64,000 nucleotides of DNA from the NCBI RefSeq assembly GCF_000244915.1, contig NZ_CM001442.1, forward strand, positions 4,650,001-4,714,000, given 5' to 3'. The notes below the pieces were generated by a model. It had not been told where the DNA came from, searched no databases, and saw only the letters and a list, made by a program, of their open reading frames with translations. Origin of the DNA: Bradyrhizobium sp. WSM471 (GTDB lineage Bacteria; Pseudomonadota; Alphaproteobacteria; Rhizobiales; Xanthobacteraceae). Shown in pieces: positions 11,392-18,525 of this stretch (positions are counted from its first letter, which is position 1; each line of letters opens with the position of its first letter). The position numbers and the translations under genes are program-made.

Positions 11392-12729
11392 CTAGTTCGG
11401 CACCGCAGCCTTCGGCGCCGGCTTGGCGGCGACCGCATTCGCGGTTTGGCCGTGCAGGAAGTCGTAGGCCGTATGCAGGGCCTTGTCGTCTTTCGCTTCC
11501 GGCGGGACATAGGATTGCGATCCGGTCTGCTCGGTGCCATCGGCTGCCTGGAGATGACCGCGCATCTGGGACTCCGCCATGGTGTCCATCCGGCCCTTCA
11601 GCTCGCTCGGCACGTCCTGGAGGATCTCGATGTCGGGCGCGATGCCCTGGGCCTGGATCGAGCGGCCCGAGGGCGTGTAGTAGCGCGCCGTGGTCAGCGC
11701 GAGCGCGCCGTTGCCGGTGCCGAGCGGAATGATGGTCTGCACCGAGCCCTTGCCGAACGAGCGCGTGCCGATCAGCGTGGCGCGCTTGTGGTCATGCAGC
11801 GCGCCGGCCACGATCTCCGAGGCTGAGGCGGAGCCGCCGTTGACGAGAACCACCAGCGGCTTGCCCTTGGTGAGGTCGCCACCATGCGCGGTGAAGCGCT
11901 GGGTCTCTTCCGGATTGCGGCCGCGGGTCGAGACGACCTCGCCACGCTGCAGGAACGCGCTCGACACCGACACGGCCTGGTCGAGCAATCCGCCCGGATT
12001 GTTGCGCAGGTCCATCACGTAGCCCACCAGCTTCTCCGGCGGAACGTCCTTGGAGATCGATGCGATCGCCTTCTTCAGGCCATCGGTGGTCTGCTCGTTG
12101 AACGAGGTGACGCGGATATAGCCGATATCCCCGTTCTCGACATGGAAACGCACGGGGCGCACATGGATGATCTCGCGCTTGATCGCGACGTCGAGCGGGG
12201 CGTCGGCGCCCTTGCGCATGATCGTGAGCTTGGTCTGGGTGTCGACCGGCCCCTTCATCTTGTTGACGGCCTGCTCGAGCGTCATGCCCTGCACGGCATC
12301 GCCGTCGATCTTGCTGATAAGGTCGCCCGACATGATGCCGGCCTTGGACGCCGGCGTGTCGTCGATCGGCGAGACGACCTTGACCAGCCCCTCCTCCATC
12401 GTGACCTCGATGCCGAGCCCGCCGAACTCGCCGGAGGTGGTCTCCTGCATCTCGGTCCAGGCCTTGTCGTTCATGTAGCGCGAGTGCGGATCGAGCGAGG
12501 TCACCATGCCGGTGATCGCGCCTTCGATCAGCTTGGCATTGTCGGGCTTCTCGACATAGCTCGCCTTCACCCGCTCGAACACTTCGCCGAACAAATTGAG
12601 CTTGGAATAGGCGTCATCCGCGCTCGCTGCCGCCCGTGCCGCCCATACGCCGCCGTGCGGACTGGCTGCCAAAAGGGTCAGACACGCTCCGGTGAGCGCG
12701 CCCAGTGGAAACAGCAGGGTTTTCCGCAT
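11392..12729 (-). CDS. S41-family C-terminal processing protease (CtpA type)
   Basis: Predicted periplasmic serine protease that trims envelope proteins or peptidoglycan enzymes. The start MRKTLLFPLGALTG is chosen because it begins directly with a signal peptide (cleavage after about residue 35); an ATG 17 codons earlier is possible. Of 445 residues, a PDZ domain spans about 75-160 (FGGLGIEVTMEEGLVKVV ... GIMSGDLI) and the tail-specific protease domain follows. The serine is in NGGSASASEIVAGAL and the lysine base in RSFGKGSVQ, so the Ser-Lys dyad is intact. It stands alone on the minus strand, divergent from the FMN oxidase gene. Confidence 0.92.
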   Translation of the reverse strand: MRKTLLFPLGALTGACLTLLAASPHGGVWAARAAASADDAYSKLNLFGEVFERVKASYVEKPDNAKLIEGAITGMVTSLDPHSRYMNDKAWTEMQETTSGEFGGLGIEVTMEEGLVKVVSPIDDTPASKAGIMSGDLISKIDGDAVQGMTLEQAVNKMKGPVDTQTKLTIMRKGADAPLDVAIKREIIHVRPVRFHVENGDIGYIRVTSFNEQTTDGLKKAIASISKDVPPEKLVGYVMDLRNNPGGLLDQAVSVSSAFLQRGEVVSTRGRNPEETQRFTAHGGDLTKGKPLVVLVNGGSASASEIVAGALHDHKRATLIGTRSFGKGSVQTIIPLGTGNGALALTTARYYTPSGRSIQAQGIAPDIEILQDVPSELKGRMDTMAESQMRGHLQAADGTEQTGSQSYVPPEAKDDKALHTAYDFLHGQTANAVAAKPAPKAAVPN

Positions 12730-13034
12730 GGATAGGCTGGCCTTCTTGCTTCGCGGTTCGGTGGGGCTGGGAGCCGCCATGCAAATGGCGATCCAGCCTG
12801 CTTCTCACAATACCATTCTGGTTTCTTCAAGGCCGGGATGCCACGCCGGCGGGTACACCGTAAAAATCGCTTCGTCCGGACCTAAACTTTCGGCAACGTT
12901 GCAGGACCCGGTTCGTGCACAGCGGGGGTCGGCCGGCCGGCCCACGCCTCGCAGCCATGCCATTTTAGGATGGTTTTGGCGCCCCGGACGGGTTAGGCGA
13001 TGAGGGAAGGCTTCAAATTCTCGGGAGGATAAAA
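12730..13034. other. Divergent intergenic region between S41 protease and FMN oxidase genes
   Basis: About 305 bases without a convincing gene. It must hold the promoters of both divergent genes. A GGGAGGATAA purine run (13021-13030) just ahead of the oxidase ATG is the probable ribosome binding site. No clear operator or strong terminator was found. Confidence 0.5.
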
Positions 13035-14168
13035 ATGAACGAAGCACCCCGCATCCAACCGGACAGGAACGTCGAGCTCGGCGCAAGCACCGAGCCGTTC
13101 CAGAATCTGCATGAATTCATCCGGAAAGCCCGCGCCAACCTCAACCAGAATGCCTGGGATTATATCGTCGGCGCGGCCGAGACCGAGACCACGATGCGTC
13201 GCAACCGCATGGCGCTGGACGAGATCGCCTTCCGCCCGCGCGTGCTGCGCGATGTCCGCAAGGTCACCGGCTCGGTCGAGCAGTTCGGCCGCAAGATGCG
13301 GCTGCCGGTGGTGCTCGCCCCCGTCGGCGCGCTCGAGATCTTCGATCCGGATGGTGCAGCGAGCGTGGCACGCGCCTGCGGCACTTTCGGTGCGGCGCAC
13401 ATGCTCAGTTCCGTGTCCGAGCCCGGCCTCGAGAAGACCGCCGAAGCTGCGCCCGACGCGCTGCGCCTCTACCAGCTCTATGTGCGGGGCGACGACGCCT
13501 TCGTCGCCGACGTCGTCAGCCGGGCCGAGAAGAACGCCTACGCCGCCTTCTGCCTGACCGTCGACACCGCCCATTACAGCCGTCGTGAACGTGACATCGC
13601 CAAGCGCTACGTTCGCGAGAGCCGGCTGCGCGCCACCGGCGGCGATTACCAGAAGGGTCTGGAGTGGCGGACGGTGAAGATGATCAAGGACAAGTTCAAG
13701 ATCCCGCTGATCCTCAAGGGCATCGCGACGCCAGAGGACGCGCTGATCGCGATCGATCACGGCGTCGAATGGATCTACGTCTCCAACCATGGCGGCCGTC
13801 AACTCGATCACGGTCGCGGCGCCATGCACGTACTGCCGGAGATCGTTGACGCCGTGAACGGCCGCGCCAAGATCATGGTCGATGGCGGCATCTGTCGCGG
13901 CACCGACATCGTCAAGGCGATCGCGGCGGGCGCCGACGTCGTCGGCATCGGCCGGCTGCAATGCTGGGCGCTGGCGGCGGCCGGCGAAGCCGGCGTGGCG
14001 CGCATGCTGGAGCTGCTCGAAGATGAAGTGCTGCGCTGCCTCGGCCTCCTGGGTGCGACCTCGTTCGCCGAGGTCAACAAATCCTGCCTGCACCAGGCGA
14101 CCGCAACCAATGCGCCGAGTGTGTTCAGCGCGTTTCCGCTGTTCGACCACGAGCCGTATCGATACTGA
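13035..14168 (+). CDS. FMN-dependent alpha-hydroxy-acid oxidase/dehydrogenase
   Basis: A TIM-barrel flavoenzyme of the glycolate oxidase / lactate dehydrogenase (LldD) superfamily that oxidises 2-hydroxy acids to 2-keto acids. In 377 residues the key sites are visible: the first active-site tyrosine region AWDYIVGAAE, LAPVGALEIFDPDG, the YQLYVRG tyrosine, the Lys in PLILKGI, the catalytic His-Gly-Gly-Arg in SNHGGRQLDHG (about residue 250), and the FMN phosphate loop MVDGGICRGTDIVKA. Substrate cannot be fixed from sequence. The next gene, a HAD hydrolase, starts 8 bases downstream, suggesting cotranscription. Confidence 0.9.
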   Translation: MNEAPRIQPDRNVELGASTEPFQNLHEFIRKARANLNQNAWDYIVGAAETETTMRRNRMALDEIAFRPRVLRDVRKVTGSVEQFGRKMRLPVVLAPVGALEIFDPDGAASVARACGTFGAAHMLSSVSEPGLEKTAEAAPDALRLYQLYVRGDDAFVADVVSRAEKNAYAAFCLTVDTAHYSRRERDIAKRYVRESRLRATGGDYQKGLEWRTVKMIKDKFKIPLILKGIATPEDALIAIDHGVEWIYVSNHGGRQLDHGRGAMHVLPEIVDAVNGRAKIMVDGGICRGTDIVKAIAAGADVVGIGRLQCWALAAAGEAGVARMLELLEDEVLRCLGLLGATSFAEVNKSCLHQATATNAPSVFSAFPLFDHEPYRY

Positions 14169-14176
14169 GTGAAAGG

Positions 14177-14809
14177 ATGCAGGTGAAATCGCTCTCTCCC
14201 GGAGCTGCGGATGCGCTCCTGTTCGATCTCGGCCGCGTGGTGCTCGATATCGATTTTTCCAAGGCGATCGCCTGCTGGGCGGGACATGCCGGCTGCAAGC
14301 CCGACGCCATCGTCGCGCGTTATGTGCGGGACAGCGAAGCCTATCGGTTGCACGAGATGGGGAAAATCAGCGATGAGGATTATTTCGCCTCATTGCGAGC
14401 CTCGCTCGGAATCGGCATTTCGGACGCGCAGTTCCTGGAAGGCTGGAACGCGATCTTCGCCGGCGAAATGCCTGAGATCTCCGAGCTGCTGCCGCGGGCA
14501 GCGAAGCAGATGCCGCTTTACGCTTTCTCCAACACCAACCGGCCGCACGTGGACCATTTCTCGAGGGAGTATGCCGACCTCCTCGGCCATTTCCGAGAGC
14601 TTTATTTGTCGTCCAGCATCGGCCTGCGCAAACCGGATGCGGAAGCCTTCGACCACGTCGTTGCGGCGATCGGCGTGCCCGCCGGGCGCATCGTGTTCTT
14701 CGACGATCTTGCTGAAAACATCGAGGGAGCGCGGGCGCGCGGCTTGACGGCGGTGCATGTGACCTCGCCGCGTGACGTCGGGAACGCGTTGAAGGCATTG
14801 GGCATCTGA
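14177..14809 (+). CDS. HAD-superfamily hydrolase (subfamily IA-like)
   Basis: Probable small-molecule phosphatase or haloacid-type hydrolase of 210 residues. Motif I reads LLFDLGRVVLDIDF, with one Asp followed by Leu-Gly as in the FDLGGV branch, so the usual second aspartate is missing. Motif II is FSNTN, motif III is GLRKPDAEAF with the conserved lysine, and motif IV is FFDD. A helical cap lies between motifs I and II. The ATG at 14177 touches the GAAAGG element; a GTG two codons later (14183) has better spacing and could be the real start. It follows the FMN oxidase by 8 bases. Confidence 0.85.
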   Translation: MQVKSLSPGAADALLFDLGRVVLDIDFSKAIACWAGHAGCKPDAIVARYVRDSEAYRLHEMGKISDEDYFASLRASLGIGISDAQFLEGWNAIFAGEMPEISELLPRAAKQMPLYAFSNTNRPHVDHFSREYADLLGHFRELYLSSSIGLRKPDAEAFDHVVAAIGVPAGRIVFFDDLAENIEGARARGLTAVHVTSPRDVGNALKALGI

Positions 14810-14974
14810 CGACGATCCGTCGGCGCGAAGCCCATGGAAGGTGCGCCCGACGGAACTAATTCGAAAGATTTTGGAACCAATCACTTTGTGCATTTTTATA
14901 CAGAGTTCCCGGAACAGAATACCGTCTTCAGGAGTCTACAGCCCGTTGGGACTTCTACGAACGGGTGCATCACC

Positions 14975-15166
14975 GTGTTGGGCAAAAACTACCTCACTAG
15001 GCAGGCCTCTCTTCTCCTTGAATTCGCCAGGACAACTTCAGACTCGGACCTTTCCGCCAAGCTCGTGAGCAAGGCCGCCGACCTGAAATCCCAGGCCGAT
15101 CCGCTGCCAGACAAAGACCAGGGGCCGAAGGCGCCCGACGTAACTCCCGGGCAGGCAGGGAGCTGA
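14975..15166 (+). CDS. Small conserved-type hypothetical protein
   Basis: The protein-like part starts at a GTG giving VLGKNYLTRQASLLLEFART, followed by SDLSAKLVSKAADLKSQADP; 63 residues. It resembles small bradyrhizobial proteins with a KNYLTRQA start and a KAADLKSQ helix, as far as I recall. An ATG at 14834 extends the frame to 110 residues, but the added 47 codons are AT-rich, lack the local codon bias and look non-coding. It is predicted to be mostly helical with no signal peptide. Function unknown. Confidence 0.5.
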   Translation: MLGKNYLTRQASLLLEFARTTSDSDLSAKLVSKAADLKSQADPLPDKDQGPKAPDVTPGQAGS

Positions 15167-15399
15167 TCGATGCAGGCCGGGGCGCTCGTCGCTCTCGTCT
15201 TGTCATGATTTTCGTCGCTTCCATGACCACTCTCCTGCCGATCTCTCACTTCCCTCGGATCATGCCGCGACACGTTTGATCCGCCTTCCGGAACAATGCG
15301 AAGCGGCGGGATGACTGCCCCGTTTTTGCCTCCGCGCCCGCGCTCGGCTAGAAGACTTGCGGAACATTCGCCCGAACGTGCCGAGCAGGAGTTTTCGCC

Positions 15400-16611
15400 G
15401 TGGCCTTGATGCCGGTTTCCGACGCGCTTGCCGCGGTGCTGGCGGGTGCAGAGCCGCTGCCGGAAGACATGATTTCCCTCGACGAGGCCTACCATCGCGT
15501 GCTCGCGCGTGACGTCGCCGCGCGACGCACGCAGCCGCCGCAGGCGATGTCCGCGATGGACGGCTACGCGGTGCGCGCGGCCGATGCCGCGACGATCGAT
15601 TCGGAGCTCACCGTCATCGGCGAAGTCGCGGCGGGCCGGCCGTTCGCGGGGACGGTCGGCGCCGGCGAGGCCGTGCGGATCTTCACCGGCGGCGTCGTTC
15701 CCGCTGGCGCGGACGCCGTCGTGATCCAGGAGGACACGGTCGCCGCCAGCGAGCGTATCACGATCAAGGAAGCCGCGGTCGCCGGACGGCACATCCGCCG
15801 CGCCGGCGTCGATTTCCGCGAAGGCGACGTGCTCCTGCGCAAGGGAAGCCGTCTCACCGAGCGCGACCTCGCGCTCGCCGCCGGGATGAACCATCCGCAC
15901 CTTGCCGTTTTCAGGCGACCGAAGGTCGCGATTCTCGCCACTGGCGACGAGCTGGTGATGCCGGGCACCACGCCCGGCCACGGCCAGATCGTCTATTCCA
16001 ACGGCTACGCCCTGCACGCGCTCGCCCGCAGCGAGGGCGCCGAGACCATCGACCTCGGGATTGCCGCCGACACGCTGGAGGCGACCACCGCCGGCATCCG
16101 CCGCGCCCGCGAGAGCGGCGCCGACATCCTGATCACGACCGGCGGCGCATCGGTCGGCGACCACGATCTGGTCCAGCAGGCGCTGCGGGACGAAGGCATC
16201 GCGATGGCGTTCTGGAAGATCGCGATGCGGCCAGGCAAGCCGATGATGCACGGACGACTCGGCGCAATGGGTGTGATCGGCCTGCCGGGCAATCCCGTGT
16301 CGTCCTACGTGTGCGCTTTCCTGTTCATGGTGCCGCTGATTCGCGCCCTGTCGGGCCGTTCGGTGATTCACCATCGCCGTGAACGCGCCGTGCTCGGCCG
16401 CGACGTCGGCGCCAACGACCAGCGCGAGGACTATCTGCGGGCGCATCTGGAGGAGCGTGACGATGGCACACGCGTCGTTCTTCCCGTCAATCATCAGGAC
16501 TCTTCGCTGCTTGCGAATCTCGCTGCAGCGCAGGTACTTCTCGTGCGCGCACCATTCGCGCCGAAGGCCGAAGCCGGCACGGCTTGCGAAGTGTTGCGGC
16601 TCCCCGTCTGA
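15400..16611 (+). CDS. moeA: Molybdopterin molybdenumtransferase
   Basis: Inserts molybdate into adenylylated molybdopterin, the last step of Mo-cofactor assembly. It starts at GTG 15400, supported by AGGAG at 15387-15391 with 8-base spacing; 403 residues. Conserved blocks: MSAMDGYAVRA, FTGGVVPAGADAVV, ILATGDELV, the MPT-binding loop TTGGASVGDHDLV, MRPGKPMMHG and GLPGNPVSSYV. It is followed by lexA, with which it may share readthrough. In this window it is separated from moaC by the accessory block at 8.2-15.2 kb. Confidence 0.96.
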   Translation: MALMPVSDALAAVLAGAEPLPEDMISLDEAYHRVLARDVAARRTQPPQAMSAMDGYAVRAADAATIDSELTVIGEVAAGRPFAGTVGAGEAVRIFTGGVVPAGADAVVIQEDTVAASERITIKEAAVAGRHIRRAGVDFREGDVLLRKGSRLTERDLALAAGMNHPHLAVFRRPKVAILATGDELVMPGTTPGHGQIVYSNGYALHALARSEGAETIDLGIAADTLEATTAGIRRARESGADILITTGGASVGDHDLVQQALRDEGIAMAFWKIAMRPGKPMMHGRLGAMGVIGLPGNPVSSYVCAFLFMVPLIRALSGRSVIHHRRERAVLGRDVGANDQREDYLRAHLEERDDGTRVVLPVNHQDSSLLANLAAAQVLLVRAPFAPKAEAGTACEVLRLPV

Positions 16612-16667
16612 GCGCCCCCGCAACGCGCGTTCCGCGAAGTTCGCCCTGTTCACGGTAAATTAAGCAG

Positions 16668-16713
16668 TTGCGGAACATGTATCGAACATATAGTGTCCGT
16701 TCATGATTTGTTT
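16668..16713 (+). promoter_or_regulatory. lexA promoter with LexA (SOS) box
   Basis: A perfect alphaproteobacterial LexA site, GAAC-N7-GAAC (the complement of GTTC-N7-GTTC), lies at 16673-16687. It sits between a possible -35 TTGCGG (16668-16673) and a TATAGT -10-like element (16689-16694). A degenerate second site GTTC-N7-GTTT follows at 16699-16713. The placement fits repression of lexA by its own product. Confidence 0.85.
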
Positions 16714-16787
16714 CGAGCATGTAGCGGCTTATGGCCGAATTCTGCGTCTCGGAATCGGACGACATCAACCGGGGGACTTTGGTCGAG

Positions 16788-17489
16788 ATGTTAACGCGCA
16801 AACAATACGAGCTTCTGCGGTTCATCAGTGAACGTCTGAAGGAAAGCGGCGTGCCGCCCTCCTTCGACGAGATGAAGGATGCGCTCGACCTGCGCTCGAA
16901 GTCGGGCATCCATCGCCTGATCACGGCGCTCGAGGAACGTGGCTTCATCCGACGCCTGCCCAACCGCGCCCGTGCGATTGAAGTCATCAAGCTGCCGGAG
17001 CTCCAGGCGGCCGCCGGCAGCCGCCGCGGCTTCACCCCGAGCGTCATCGAGGGCAATCTCGGCAAGGTGCGTGCGGGCTCCAGCCTGCCCGCGGACGAGG
17101 GCGAACGCCCCGTCGCGGTGCCGGTGATGGGCCGCATCGCGGCCGGCACGCCGATCGAGGCATTGCAGACCCGCAGCCATACCATCAGCGTACCGCCTGA
17201 CATGCTCGGCTCGGGTGAGCATTACGCGCTCGAAGTACGCGGTGATTCCATGGTCGAGGCCGGCATCCTCGACGGCGACATGGCGCTGATCCAGCGCAAC
17301 GAGAGCGCTGATACCGGCGACATCGTGGTGGCGCTGATCGACGACGAGGAAGCGACGCTGAAGCGCTTCCGCCGTCGCGGCGCCTCGATCGCGCTCGAGC
17401 CCGCCAACGCAGCCTATGAGGTCCGCATCCTGCCGCCCAACCGGGTGAAGATTCAGGGCAAGCTGATCGGGCTTTACCGGAAGTACTGA
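16788..17489 (+). CDS. lexA: LexA repressor (SOS regulator)
   Basis: Represses DNA-damage genes and self-cleaves when RecA filaments form. The start giving [13 protein letters not shown] is chosen over an upstream ATG (16731) because LexA proteins begin there; 233 residues. The winged HTH occupies residues 1-65 ([18 protein letters not shown], recognition helix [16 protein letters not shown]). The Ala-Gly cleavage site is in GRIAAGTP, the nucleophilic serine in RGDSMVEAG, and the lysine in ATLKRF, so autoproteolysis should work. It has its own SOS box. The last codons are part of a threefold direct repeat. Confidence 0.97.
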   Translation: MLTRKQYELLRFISERLKESGVPPSFDEMKDALDLRSKSGIHRLITALEERGFIRRLPNRARAIEVIKLPELQAAAGSRRGFTPSVIEGNLGKVRAGSSLPADEGERPVAVPVMGRIAAGTPIEALQTRSHTISVPPDMLGSGEHYALEVRGDSMVEAGILDGDMALIQRNESADTGDIVVALIDDEEATLKRFRRRGASIALEPANAAYEVRILPPNRVKIQGKLIGLYRKY

Positions 17490-17521
17490 TACCGGAAATG
17501 CTTCATACCGGAAGTGCTTGG
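17475..17521. repeat. Three direct copies of a 15-16 base unit across the lexA stop codon
   Basis: The units are TACCGGAAGTACTGA (17475-17489), TACCGGAAATGCTTCA (17490-17505) and TACCGGAAGTGCTTGG (17506-17521). They abut exactly, so the final codons and stop of lexA form copy 1. Confidence 0.85.
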
Positions 17522-17952
17522 CGCCTCGCGCGCTTCCGATCTGCAGCGCCGGTCAGAGATTGGATCGGATGATCGTCCGCTCCGGCTGGATAGTCGTTCT
17601 GGTTCTGCACAGACTATCCGGCCCCTCCTCCGGCGCTGGCTCCTCGCGACGCCGACGAAGCGGTACCGCTTCAAACAGCACCGCTTCGCGGCTCGAGCGT
17701 TCGAGGAAACAGCGACCAGCGGTCAAGTTCGACCGTTGCAGCCAAGCCGGCAATATTCGCGCATGCGCCTCCCGAATGCATCGCAAGGGGCTTTGTTCCT
17801 ATTGAATTCGGGAAAGATAATGTGATCGCGGCCTGCAGAAACCAGCCGCAGATTTGCCCACAACCAAGCAGAGCGTTCGTGCTTCAACTCTGATAGAGGC
17901 CTGCGCCTCGATTGAGAGACGCGGGTTGCTATCCCAGCATGAGGAGCACCCG
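17522..17952. other. Intergenic region, no gene recognised
   Basis: About 430 bases between lexA and the next plausible start. Frames on both strands are short and lack the local codon bias. Visible items are the near-palindrome GAAGCGGTACCGCTTC (around 17658-17673) with a partial echo (CACCGCTTCGCGG) downstream, a more AT-rich stretch near 17795-17825, and GAGGAG at 17941-17946, which is the ribosome binding site of the following gene. Confidence 0.5.
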
Positions 17953-18387
17953 ATGTGTGACTACAGCCTGCATGCCGTCGCGTCGCGCCCCGCCGAAGTC
18001 GGCGAGACGATCGTCACGACAAGCTTCCGCGGCACCTCGACGCGCGGCTTCGCCTCCGCAGCCGATCCGTCTGTTGCCGTCTGCCTGCTGCCGGGAACGG
18101 AGCTCGCCTTCGCCGACGACGTCCGCTACGACAATCGCTGGATCTGGACGCGCACCATCAATTCCCGCGTGGGCAAGTTCGGCAAGATCGATCCGCACGT
18201 TCCCGACCGCCATCATGACGCGATCGAATTCCCCGACGGCAAATACGTGCTGGTGACGCAGCTCGTCGAAGGCCAGCGAGCGACCGTGCTGCAACTGCCG
18301 GTGACTCAGTCGGTCACCGAGCGCGAGAACAAGGCGCAAATCATCGCCGACAGGCAGCCGACCGTCACGCACCTGCCGATCGGCTGA
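17953..18387 (+). CDS. Conserved-type hypothetical protein (MCDYSLH family)
   Basis: The start at ATG 17953 (MCDYSLHAVASRPA) is supported by GAGGAG six bases upstream; an earlier ATG at 17854 adds a non-coding-looking leader. The 144 residues have no signal peptide or membrane helix. The body is beta-rich and polar (VCLLPGTELAFADDVRYD, KYVLVTQLVEGQRATVLQLP). I recall similar bradyrhizobial proteins beginning MCDYSLH, but no function or domain that I can name. It converges on comEC. Confidence 0.75.
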   Translation: MCDYSLHAVASRPAEVGETIVTTSFRGTSTRGFASAADPSVAVCLLPGTELAFADDVRYDNRWIWTRTINSRVGKFGKIDPHVPDRHHDAIEFPDGKYVLVTQLVEGQRATVLQLPVTQSVTERENKAQIIADRQPTVTHLPIG

Positions 18388-18525
18388 CACAGCCGCCCTC
18401 CGGCTACGAGGTCGGAGGTCAGGATTGAATCGCCATCGCCGGCCGTGGCCGGCGAGAAGGTGTGGTTTGCGCCCGGCGAATCCGAGCGGATGCGCCAACC
18501 CACTGCATTGCTCCGCACCATCAGA

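Noticed and set aside
14834..14974. N-terminal extension of the small protein at 14975
   Set aside because: AT-rich, without coding bias; kept only as an alternative start.
15362..15377. GAAC-N8-GAAC ahead of moeA as a LexA box
   Set aside because: Spacing is eight, not seven, so it does not fit the alphaproteobacterial operator.
16629..16651. GTTC repeats ahead of lexA as extra LexA boxes
   Set aside because: Spacings are six and five bases; only the 16673-16687 site has N7.
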